Of a DNA stretch of 64,000 nucleotides, positions 35,023 through 45,239 are shown piece after piece; position 1 is the first letter of the stretch; the number at the start of each line of letters is the position of its first letter. The position numbers were made by a program, and so were the translations under genes. The notes under the pieces were generated by a model, which did not search any database, was not told the DNA's origin, and saw only the letters and a list, made by a program, of their open reading frames with translations. The stretch is from Tremella fuciformis (Eukaryota > Basidiomycota > Tremellomycetes > Tremellales > Tremellaceae), in the NCBI GenBank assembly GCA_032768795.1, contig CP136496.1, positions 496,001-560,000 of the forward strand, read 5' to 3'.

Positions 35023-37104
35023 TTACACTTCACGCCTTGCCTGCCCTTCTGCCGCTCGCGTAGGCTTCTCACCACGATTGCGCCGCCGCTCAGCTTCGAG
35101 CTCCGGCGTGTCCCGTGCAAAGGTCCGTTCCTCCATGACCAACGAGCACGCCACACACGCGGCCCCAAACGCACAGAAAGCAATGAACACTTTGCGCAGT
35201 GCGTCAGCCATGACACTCCGCACCGCTGCACGGACCGCCGGCGAGAGTGAATCCAGAGTATGCAGGGCAGAAGACATGATTCCCGCTTGCTCTTTCGGCA
35301 TCAGGTCCAACGACTTGAGACCCGCCGAGAGCCCGTTGTTGTAGATGGCATTGGCGACTGAACTCAGCTGAGCCCAAAGGTGTATAATGTATAGGTGGAG
35401 GAGGAGGGAAGACGCACTAGCCAAACCGAACGAGCCGCCGATGAAGCGGAAAAAGTTTCTCGAGGCAGTGACGACTGCCCGATCGCGCGGATGAGACGTC
35501 GCGAGCGCAGCGACGAGCGTCGTCTGCAGGGACATGCCAATACCCAGGGAACCGATGTCTAGGCATCCGACCGACTGCGCGGTGGGCGTGTTGGCTGTCC
35601 ATAGGATCTGCAAGCCGCACCCGAGTGTCCACAGCACAGCTCCGAGAATCTGGCACTCAGCCGAGAGCGTATGGGACGACTCACGATGACGCGCTTGTAG
35701 TGGTTGGTCCGGCTGATATAGTATCCCGCGCCTACGCCGACGAAAGCCTGTGGGAAGGTGTAGAGCAGGACAAAGGCTCCTGATACGAGGGACGAGTAGC
35801 CCCTGACTAGTTGGAAGTATTGCGGTATGTAGAAGGCGTTGCCGAAGTATATCATGCCCATCAGGAAGGACTGCAGCATGACTGCTGCGGTCGTGCGATT
35901 GCTGAACAGGTGCACTGCAGGCTTGTCAGCAATCGGTGACGAGAGTTGAGGAAGACTCACGAGGCAGAACAGGGAAGGCGGCAAACTTCCACTGGCTGAT
36001 GACGAACAGGACGGTGCTCACTCCCCCCGCGACGAGGAGACCAATGACCACCGACGAGTCCCAGGCGAAGGTCGACCCTCCGCCTGAGACAGGTACAAGC
36101 AGGAGTACTGTCGATGCTGCCGAGAGAACGATACCTAGGTAATCTACCTGGCCGAGTTTCTGTCGCATCGACCCCGTGACAGGTTTGAGAGGGAGGATAA
36201 ATTGGTCGAGGGCGATACATAGCACGCCGAGGATACTGGTGATCCTGTTCCTAAGTCAGCTTCTTCTCATGAGATTCGCCAGGGTGACTCGCCAGAATAT
36301 CCAGCGCCAGCTGCCGTCCGCTGCCAGGCCACCACCGAGGAACGGGCCCTATCATCAGCAAGCGACTCCACTCAGGTATAGTTGGGGAACTCACCACCGC
36401 CGACCCGAGCGCCGACGCGGCCGTCACCAAACCCTGATACTTGCCTCTCTCATGTAAAGGGACAATATCGCAGATGATGACTTGGGCCATCCCATTCACA
36501 CCCCCGCCGCCCATCCCGCTGATCGCACGGAAAACATACAGCTGCACCGGCGTCTTCGCAAAGCCACACAGCAGGTTGCCGAGCGCCAGGAGGAACACTG
36601 CGGTCTGGAGGAGCGTCTTGCGCCCGAATATGTCCGACATGCGGCCGTACACCATCTGCATGGCGCCTCTGCCAGTTCAGCCCTCCTTCAACCCCGTCCA
36701 GCCCTAGCAGTGCATGGGACACACGTAGAGATGAAGAACGCCGTGCTGGCCCAGACGATCGTATCGGATCCTCCGAGGTCCGCGCCAATGGAAGGCGCGG
36801 CAGTGGAGACGCTCGTCATGTCCATGAAGCTGACCACTAGTGCCAAGCCGATCGAGAGGTAGACGAGCAGGATCTTGCTGAGCGGCATACGGGACGATTG
36901 GTCTTGCAGCGACGGGCGGCGCTTGAGCTGAGCATCTCCCCTTGGGACGATGACATTCGAGACCGCTTGACCTGCTTGATTGGCGTGCTCTATCGTGCCG
37001 TCCGAAGAGTTGGTCACTGGCTCGAGCTTGCTCAAACCACTTTCTAGGGTGTCGACAGTACCCGCCGACTTTGGCTCGACACCTATGCCACCTTTGGACT
37101 CCAT
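35023..37104 (-). CDS. MFS efflux transporter, DHA2 (14-TM drug/H+ antiporter) group
   Basis: 618 residues. Exons in coding order: 36723-37104, 36395-36666, 36293-36348, 35961-36250, 35685-35914, 35023-35649. After a polar tail of about 80 residues come around 14 hydrophobic segments. DHA2-like motifs: VSFMDMTSVSTAAPSIGADL in helix 1, VYGRMSDIFGRKTLLQ after helix 2, GMGGGGVNGMAQVIICDIVP, GPFLGGGLA, and NRTTAAVMLQSFLMGM. This group exports toxins, drugs or siderophore-like compounds; the substrate here is unknown. The third intron starts with GC (GCGAGT). The C-terminal segment around 35400 reads through without a needed intron. Confidence 0.85.
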
Positions 37105-37611
37105 GGCCGGAAGTGCCACACCGATTCCGCCACACTGCCAAAAAGGGGCCGAGGGCGAGTCGCACCAAGCGGATAGATAGACGCTATTCAGTATGTCTGC
37201 CGCACCGACGAGACACCTCCATGGCCTGTATCTTCGCGCAAGCTGGTGTCGGGGCCAGAGGTGCTGCTGCACAAAGGAGAAGAAAGATGCAGAACGATGG
37301 AAATAGCTATGGTCTGGCGGGGGTGAAGGGGAGAATTGGCAAAATTCCCCAAAGCGAGGCGAGACACGGCCTCGGATCACCGTCCCAAAGCCCCCTCAAG
37401 GCCTTGTCGACGTAGACCAGTCGGGCTCCTTAGAGAGCACCATCCCATGGCATGGCATGGCATGGCGGACGGAGGAGCATGATGGTGGAGACCGAGGCAG
37501 TCCGAAGAGCGAGGGGTGACATGTGATCGCCGAGACTAGCGGGCAAAGCGTGACCGGCCCCCGAGGGGCATATGGGTATAACAGTCTACTGTCTACTGTG
37601 CAGTTCGCAGT
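37105..37611. other. Intergenic region with CATGG repeat
   Basis: 507 bases between two minus-strand genes. Four direct CATGG copies lie at 37446-37465. No gene seen; probably the promoter of the efflux transporter. Confidence 0.45.
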
Positions 37612-39355
37612 CTACAACTTGCAGCGGAGTACGGAGCGCCTGATCTGCTCGTGCGGGACCCCTTGCTTCTTCGCGTTGATGATCTTCTCAAGACTGCTCT
37701 CCAGGCCTTTCTTGCAAACGGGGCAGAAGTCTGGGCTCAGCACGGACTGCGACGAGTTTGAGACGACGTACTGTCCTGGTTGACGCGCCTCATCAGGCAG
37801 TTCTCGTTCGTCTGCGGTTCAGCTATGGTCACGCTTACCGAAGAGCACAGCTCACCGGTCGTAGGTACGTCTTCCCGTCTTCAGAATAGGTGGGAAAGGC
37901 CCCGATGTAGTCCGGATCCGCATGGAAGTCCGGGCCGTACTGGATGATCTCAACGGACGAGATCATCTTGCCACCCTGACCTGCAGGCTCTGCCCTCCCT
38001 TCCGCCATTAGGTCGACCGATAGGGTAATAGCGCCCGAAGGCAGCGGGTCCAGCGGCAGCTCGACCCATCGTCGATCTTTCGTCCCTTCCCACGAGCGTG
38101 GGAATCCCGGATTGAGATCCACCGAGATGTCGTTCAGCCTGAAGTCGACATGCGAGGGGTGTGGGATGGACGAAAGCGATAGTCTGAGAAAGGTGCCGGG
38201 ATAAGGATGGTCGTGAGTCGTAGCGGATGTAAAGGTCGTGTTGTACGCCGAGTCGGACAGGTCGTGCCACCTGCACAGCGGGTCAGCACGGGTTTCCCCA
38301 CCCCGAAGAAGGGCCAGGGCTCACGGGTACGCCTGCAGGGGCACCTGGGCATCCTCGATGACAGGCTCATTTGAGGTCAAGAAGTCTCTCCACTTGAGGT
38401 GCCCAATGTTCTCCGGTCGATCTGCGTCCACCCCGCAATACACGTACCCGCCTTCGTACTCCTCCCCAACGGGGATGAGGGAGTGGCCCAGCTCGTGCCG
38501 CAGAACGAGGCCCCCATTCAGCTTCGAAGCAGTGATCACCCTGCCCGTCAGCCTACCCCTCATCCTCTCTAGCCTCAGGACCCACGTGAACTCGCCCCCG
38601 AGGCCTCCGTAGAGAGGGTCGTTGCCCAGCAAAACGGCATTGTCGCACCCCGCTCCACTTCCCTCTTTCCTCCAGCGCCCACACGCACGCCTGGCGCGCC
38701 CAGGATGCCCGACGTACACCCCGCGCAGTTCCGGTCCAGGGCGATAGAGGCCGAACGCACTGCCCTCCCTGGGCTCATCATGACCCAGTCCAGTCTGCGC
38801 ACCGTCAGCACTTGCGGAGCACAAGGTGGACGGAGGGGACAGACCGATTGGGAGGGGATAAAGGAGGCGTAGATGTTGAGGACGTGCGCGACGTGCGCCA
38901 TAGACCCATTCGGAGCGACAATGACGTCGCTGAGCCTCTGTGCGTCGGCTATGAAGGTGCCGTGCTGCTCGGCTGTATCTTCTACTTCAGCAAAGGTTCC
39001 CATTTCTCTCGGCTTCAGGCTCACATCCGTCGGAGAAGAACATGAGGTTGACCCGTTCCTCTGGTTCGCCGCTGGTGTGCAACTTGTGCAGCTCCATCTG
39101 GTCAGGCCATGCATTGTCGTCCGCGTCAGACTGCTCGTTATTGAGATTGAGGGCGTCATAGTCTGTCCTCGGGTGGTAGGGGCCTTCGACAACCGCAAGG
39201 GTATCGAAGCCGGCTGGCCGGGCAAACGGTCGTTGCCGGTCATCACTGTGGTCCGCCAGAACGGCGCCGACACTGGGCAGTCAGCAGTGAGCCATACCCG
39301 TGTCTCGTCTACAGGCTCACATGCCTAACACAGCGACGAAGGCGGCGAGTCTCAT
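37612..39355 (-). CDS. Secreted M64-family (IgA-peptidase-like) zinc metallopeptidase
   Basis: 473 residues. Exons in coding order: 39321-39355, 39025-39272, 38845-38984, 38586-38794, 38325-38540, 37856-38270, 37772-37811, 37612-37730. Signal peptide MRLAAFVAVLGIVGAVLA. The peptidase core has NLMFFSDG, SAFGLYRPG, VLLGNDPLYGGLGGEFT and LRHELGHSLIPVGEEYEGG with zinc ligands His226 and His230 and Glu227 as catalytic base. A beta-rich domain follows (WVELPLDPLP), then a short Cys-containing end (CLMRRV, FCPVCKKG) typical of fungal members. The junction near 38985 is the least certain. The family name comes from bacterial IgA-cleaving enzymes; a nutritional protease is more likely here. Confidence 0.83.
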
Positions 39356-39559
39356 GACGAAGAAGACAGATACAGCATTTCACAACCTTGACACCGAACG
39401 TTGATGACGTCGAACTCGTCACGTGAACCCGCAACCATATCAAAATGCATGAGACGTCTGCAGTTTATGTATGTATGGGCGCTCAACCAGGCGCAGCGAG
39501 ATGCCCGAACCCCCAGCGCTCCCCGTAAGGTTCGTCTATCTGCTCTAAGGGGCAGTGCG

Positions 39560-41773
39560 CTACGCAACTCGGCTCACGAGCAGCGGCACGCCATAAACCT
39601 TCTTCTTGGTGTCTTGCGCGCGGATCATAATCTGCGCCGGGGACACAATGTCCAGCGGTTCCTCGTCGGCCGTGCGGAATGAGAACGACGCGATGATAGC
39701 AGCCAGAATGACCCGCATCTCAGCGAGAGCTGATTGTCAGCCCATGCGTCTCAGACGCCTGGGAGAACCTACCGAAGCGCATCCCGATACACGCTCTCGG
39801 ACCAGCGACAAAGGTGAAGATGTGGTCGAGTCCCGCCGGGAGCTCATTGACTGCTTCTGGGATACGTCCAGCCTCGATCCACCGATCAGGTAGGAACTGG
39901 TCAGCGTCGGCGCCCCAGGCGAATTCGAGCCTGTTGATGGATGTGAGCGGGAAGAGGATGTCCTGCGAGTCAGTAGTTCGAGAGTCGCGAATGGCGAGAC
40001 ACACCGTTCCCTTGGGTATGACGATCTGGCTGACTTCACCATCGCGTGTCCGCACGGGTCTGCTGAGGGGGATGACCGAGTCCTTGTCAGCCTGGCTAGA
40101 TCAGTAACTTCACAAAGCGAGGAGAGCTACTGACCGTCCTGATGATGCGTATATTGGCAGGGTAGTCTGCTCCATCAGCTCGAGCTGTCCAAAGCTTGTG
40201 TACACACATCGCAGAACCTCCTTGATCACTGCGTCCAGCAATGGCGCCTCTCCTCGCTGTAGCTCTTCGAAGGTAGGCAAGGAGCGATCACCTATCAACT
40301 CTCGCCGTACGCGGTCTTGCAGCTGAAGATCTCTTGCTAGCTCGTATAGGACAAGTGAGAGTGTGATACCCGTTCTGCGGCATGGTCAGATCTGCCATGC
40401 ACTCCCACACGCCACGCACGTCTCCTAGCATGTATCAGCTTCGTGCTGTGCAAGAAGCTGATCGACTCACATGTCCTGCGGTGATCATGGTCGAGATGTT
40501 GTCTACAATCTCGGCATCTGTGAGCGAATTGCCCTTCTTGCGCTCTTTCACTGGTCGATCAGCTCTGCGCTGACTGACGAGCTGATCAAAGGCTGACACA
40601 GGAAAGCCAGGATACTCTTGGCATCGCTCTCCGTTTCCTCCTTCTCGACCCGCTTCAACACCTTGTATGCCACGCGATCGATAGTAGCCTTTGACTCGCG
40701 CTGGTTCCGGATAGCCTTGAGCGGGGCGTAGTTGAAGATCCTCGGGAACGACTTGGCTAGGTTGAGAGTCTACTCATCAGCAGAAGCATAACACCACAGA
40801 ATGAAAGCCCACAATGAACATCCGGAAGGTCGGCTGTGATCCTAGGGCCGCAGTGAGACCGTCTGTTATGTCGGACGCTTCCTTGGTAGCCGACTTGACG
40901 GCGTCAAATTGGTGTTGGAATCCAGCAGCGCCGATCACATCGAGTCTGATCTTCAGGGTCTGGACAGGACTTGTGATACAACATACTCACGCGGCGCTCG
41001 ACATGAACTCGGAGACATTGATAGTGACACTCTTTGCCCCCTTGGCGTCGAGCAGCTGGTTCCAAGCATCCTTGATCTGGTCTCAGCTCCGCGTCCTCCT
41101 GTTCCAGCTGAGTTCACATTGTCTGCAGTGGTATAGAAGGCTCCAGAGACAGCTTCGATGGATGACAAGCTGTACTGAGCTACGCCATTTCACCCAGAAT
41201 GGCAGCTCACCTGAATGCAGGACTGAGGAGACGGCGCTGGTGCCGGTGTTCCTTGCCTTCTGCCCAGATGACGCCTTTGCCCAGGAGACGCTGGTTGGTC
41301 TGCCTGTTGAATAGTGGCTTGTGAAATGCTGTGCCGTCCGGTCCGTCAATCAGGATCGCCTTGATTGCCGCCGGATCAGCCACAACGATGGTCGAGCCGT
41401 TCTGCCATTCAGCTTGATCGAGCGGTAAGGCTGGATGGCTGACAAAGAAGGCATTGCGGTACTTGAAGACTGTGCCGTAGGTCCCAACCCACCTGTTCCA
41501 CATCTCCCCGGCGGAGTGTCGATAGATCTCCCATTCTAGATGTCAGATAGCGTGAAGAACAATGCAGTGACCGACCATGTCCAAGCAGCCAGTGCCCCCC
41601 GCTCTGCTTGTCAGACATGACACAAAGTCAGGACTGATACGTACGGGTCCTGGGAGGTCGGAGAGGTGACGAGACTTGCTGAGGTGTCGAAGGATGAGAA
41701 GTACGAACGCCGCGCCGACCAGGACAGCCCATGCCAGGCTGGACGGCGAGTCCGCTCGGCTGAGGAGGGACAT
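39560..41773 (-). CDS. Cytochrome P450 monooxygenase, 14 exons with a 5-nt exon
   Basis: 551 residues. Exons in coding order: 41645-41773, 41576-41603, 41211-41535, 41118-41169, 40991-41076, 40813-40945, 40598-40769, 40471-40550, 40420-40424, 40208-40374, 40135-40166, 40005-40091, 39773-39962, 39560-39729. N-terminal membrane anchor (about residues 14-28), LPGPSGGHWLLGH, C-helix region, I-helix AGHETTG, EVLRYYP (ExxR motif), PDRW and the heme loop FVAGPRACIG with Cys about 490. This places it as an ER-bound class II enzyme resembling fungal fatty-acid or alkane-type P450s; the substrate is not predictable. The AG-ET-T motif is encoded across the 5-nt exon. The intron 39963-40004 is 42 nt and stop-free. 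Confidence 0.9.
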
Positions 41774-42337
41774 CGTCGGGTCTTGAGAGAAGAGGGGCGA
41801 AGGTGAGTATGATGAGCTATCGAGCACTAACGCCCTCCTAGTGGTGTGCTAGACCATTGGACCATGGTGGATCAGAGTGTGTGTGTGTCTTGTTCTCACA
41901 TGGTCAAATCATACTCGTGCAATTTCGAAATCGCATCTCTTGCACTCCCCATGCTGAAGCAGGAAGCTGACGCGATCTGAAGCTAGGACATGGCTGACAA
42001 GTGGAGATCTGCGAGTGACAAGACGGCATCGATGCAATGTGCAACGCCGACCATATGCATGGGCGGTGATAAGCTGGCGTGATCGGTCTCGGCCGTGTTG
42101 AGAATGGGCTATCGCTCTGACGCCATCCTGACGACTTTGCTCTTGCCGTAACTTCTCTCCGAAGCTCACGGTGTCAATGTCAAATACTCACTTGTTGTCT
42201 GTTTATGGTCGTATTGGAGATCTACACGAGCAACGGGACGGCGCTTGCGTGATGACGTCCCAAGAGCACCGGACCCGACTGACAGCAACGCGGCGATAAG
42301 ATGCAAACCTTGACGGTCTGCTGCAGCTGCACACGAC
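41774..42337. other. Divergent promoter, P450 / thiazole kinase
   Basis: 564 bases between two start codons pointing apart; no gene. A GT run lies near 41878-41890. If the two genes are co-regulated, the element must lie here. Confidence 0.45.
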
Positions 42338-43490
42338 ATGACGGAGAGCGAGCTGCTTGAGACTGCTGAGAGTCTGCTGGAGGAGGCAGCGCGCATCGTC
42401 GATCTCGCCAGGAGTCAGAGGCCGCTGGTTGTCCATCTCAGCAATGCCGTTGTGTTGAACGACCAGGCGAGTCAGCTAGTCTCGTGGACAGCCGAAGCTG
42501 ACCGGCAAGGCGAATGTTACGCTGGCAGTGGGGGCGAGCCCTCTGATGTCGCAGTAAGACACCTGCCGGGACATCTGAAAGGTTACTCATGACAGGTCGA
42601 AGGCAGAGCAGGAAGCCCTCGCGGATATCTCGTCGGCGCTGTTGCTCAATATCGGCACGGTGCATGCGGAACAGGCCGAGGTGATGCGCGAAGCAGGTGG
42701 GTTACTTTTGCAACGACCGGCGCGTAAGCTGACTGGCAGCTCGGGCGGCCAAAGCCAGATCATTGCCTATAGTCCTTGATCCTGTAGGCGTCGGTGCTAC
42801 GCAATACAGGAAGGATATCGCAACGGGTACGTCCACGTTACAATCAGTACAAAGTGATCTAAGCTGACAGGCAGAGCTGCTTAGTATCGCCCAGCCAGCA
42901 GTGATCAAAGGCAACGCTGGAGAGATAGACAGTCTAGCCCAAGCAGCACGTCCACTTCCTCGAACAGGTCTATCTAGGAAGACTGACAAGCAGAGCTCCA
43001 CCTCCCTCAGCCTCGCACGAGGCGTCGACTCGAGTCAGCCCGAACGCTCCGCTGCATCTTTCCTCACTTGGCTTCTTGCGCGAAATCACTCCACCGTCGT
43101 CATCCTACATGGCGCCGTTGACTACGTGTCCGATGCCGACCTCGTGGTCGAGCTGTCGAATGGACACGAGCGCCTTGCTGGAGTCACGGGCACGGGGTGT
43201 AATCTCGGCAGCGTCGTCGCTGCTTATGTTGGAGCACTACCGAAGCCCCTCACACCGCGAGCCGTTCTCGCAGCAAGTATAGCGGGGTGAGTCCTCTTGT
43301 ACATAAAGGTCCAAACGATGCTGATGATAGCATATCCGCAGTCAACATAGCGGCCGAGCTGGCGGTCGAATCTGGTGTGAAGGGGAGTGCAAGTTTCAAA
43401 ACCGCATGGATCGACCAGCTTGGCGAGATCAGTGGGGAGGTCATACGCCGACGAGCAAAGATCAGAGTACTGGCAAAGAGTCATGCATAA
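42338..43490 (+). CDS. Stand-alone hydroxyethylthiazole kinase (ThiM-like)
   Basis: 294 residues. Exons: 42338-42466, 42510-42553, 42596-42696, 42740-42826, 42875-42945, 42994-43286, 43331-43490. The enzyme phosphorylates 5-(2-hydroxyethyl)-4-methylthiazole in thiamine synthesis and salvage. Motifs: VHLSNAVVLNDQANVTLAVG, ASPLMS, LLLNIGTV, IVLDPVGVGATQYR, VIKGNAGEI and GVTGTGCNLGS. Fungal enzymes of this type are usually fused to thiamine-phosphate synthase (Thi6, about 540 residues); here only the kinase half exists and its N-terminus fits a complete ThiM start. Introns 1 and 5 seem to use GC donors (GCGAGT, GCACGT); the latter is stop-free and 48 nt. It stops 3 bases from the convergent sulfurtransferase. 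Confidence 0.87.
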
Positions 43491-43493
43491 GTG

Positions 43494-44592
43494 TCACTTG
43501 GCTACCACTACGTCTGGCCGAGCAGAGTACCCGCTCCATGACTACAGGCCCTCTCAGCTGTATGCCTGGTGCATTCTGCGGAGTGCTCACCTCGTCGTAT
43601 AGGCTGGATTCGATACCTTGTGTTCGTAGTGTGAGCCAGACGATGGCTGCTGACAAACCACCACCACAGCCTTCCTGATCAGCTTTGATCCTCGAGGGCT
43701 GGTCTGGCGTACTGTTGATTACCTTCCGCCGACCTGCGAGCACGTCGCCCGCTATTGTTGTCGAAAGCGTGCCTTCCAAGTGGGCTTGCAGTGCCTCCAA
43801 AGAAGGTATGCGGCTATACGTCTCGAGTTTTCCCGGCAGTAGACCATCCTTGGTGTGCCGAGGGACGCTCTCGAGTAGCTGCTGCCATGGCAAGCAGTAC
43901 GACGACGGAATGTGCCCGGCCTTATAGCTCTCCTCGCCCCGCGCGTCGACTAGCACCTCCGAGCTTGCCCCATCTGCCTGGATATACTCCTGCACATCCT
44001 CGAAAGATGTGATGAAGCCAGGCCGAAGAGGGCGGACGGGATATGTCGTCGGCTGTACATTAACCAGAGCTCAGCATGACGACGAGCTGAGTGAGCTGAC
44101 ATCGATCGCAGACGGCTCTCCAGACTGTGGTGTGAAGCCCGCGTCCACAGCAGCCGGCAGGCCGCCATTCAATAACGACACCTTCTCATGTCCGAACGCC
44201 TCGGCGTCAGCCTTTCTCACCATGTCCAGTGGATGTGATGGGCGTACAAGGAATGTGAAGACCGTACGCGGGCCAGAGAACGCACCGACAGTGTCGTACA
44301 CTACGACATGATCCTCCGGCGCGATCCCCCTCGAGCTGGCGTACTGTGCAAACCGCTCCGGGCTCGGAAGCATGAGCTTGAAGCCCAGGGGATGGGGCTC
44401 AGACACGTCCGCCAGCGACCAGAAGCGCGCATGGGGCAGGCGGCGCTGGACGTACTCTGCATGGGCGTCCCGCGTGGCCGGGTCGGGCTTGTACAGGTAC
44501 GTCGCGTCGAGTAGGACTATCCCCTGGTTGGGCTTAGCGAGCAGACGGGCGAGCTCTTCTGGCGTCAGAATGAGCGGCACGGGTGTGGTCAT
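43494..44592 (-). CDS. Rhodanese-type sulfurtransferase (TUM1/MPST-like)
   Basis: 317 residues. Exons in coding order: 44101-44592, 43723-44052, 43591-43674, 43494-43541. Two rhodanese domains: an N-terminal one with VLLDATYLYKP, HARFWSLADVSEPHPLGFKLMLP and VVVYDTVGAFSGPR, and a C-terminal catalytic one with VLVDARG, KAGHIPSS and the active loop CGGGLS (catalytic Cys). The end is YDESWSGY, as in the family. It moves sulfur from mercaptopyruvate or thiosulfate, for example toward tRNA thiolation or sulfide metabolism. The loop is CGGGLS where mitochondrial homologues have CGSGVT. The third junction (intron 43675-43722) is 48 nt and stop-free, so retention would add 16 residues before the active site. 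Confidence 0.87.
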
Positions 44593-45239
44593 TTTGCTTG
44601 GCAGTAAGTGTAAGACGCCATGATCACGGTGTCGACTTCTGCTTCTTGAGTGCACACACTCAAGCTCAATTCATGAATGGCGAGCTGCCTCGCTTCTTGG
44701 CCCGAGGGAATCATGGCAGACACGCGACGATTGCGTGGTCCAGCGACCACGCAACAAGGCCCAAGAAGCCGATGGCGAGCTTGGCGTAATTTGAACCTAT
44801 GCAAGTTGCCAACCGCCCCTTCGGACCGCTTGACGCCATACGCCCGGCTCGAGCCGGTGCTGATAGTCTCGCATCGATATCTATGGCGCCTTCAGGGCCC
44901 AGAGGGTCGTTTGCAAAGTCGCCTTGCTTGGGTCTGGCGCGTGCGCAGTGTGCCTTGACGATGCGATGGATGGTATCATCTCTCCGGCGACGATCTTTTC
45001 AGGTTCTTCAAATGCCTGCATGATGATACATGAGACAAGCGCATCTTGGGTCTGTCTGATACCTTGGGCAGTACGGGCGGGCGATCAGGCGAGATGACAC
45101 CACTCGACGGTCGCCGCTGAGATCAAGGCGCCGGCAAGTGCTAGATAAGCTGGCCGAGGTGTGTTCTTGGCCCCGTCCGTCTCGCCCAGCTTCTTTCCTG
45201 ACAAGTTTGTGCGAAGCAGTATCCGCAACACTGGGCAAT
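44593..45239. other. Divergent promoter, sulfurtransferase / permease
   Basis: 647 bases; no gene or tRNA seen. A tRNA-like T-loop near 44787 was checked and rejected. Confidence 0.45.

Noticed and set aside
35390..35410. A sixth intron in the DHA2 transporter (GTGCGT at 35416, minus strand)
   Set aside because: No acceptor restores the frame, while reading through is open and gives a plausible membrane segment.
44770..44830. tRNA-like T-loop (GGTTCAAAT on the minus strand)
   Set aside because: The bases on either side do not pair as a T-stem and no acceptor or anticodon stem follows.
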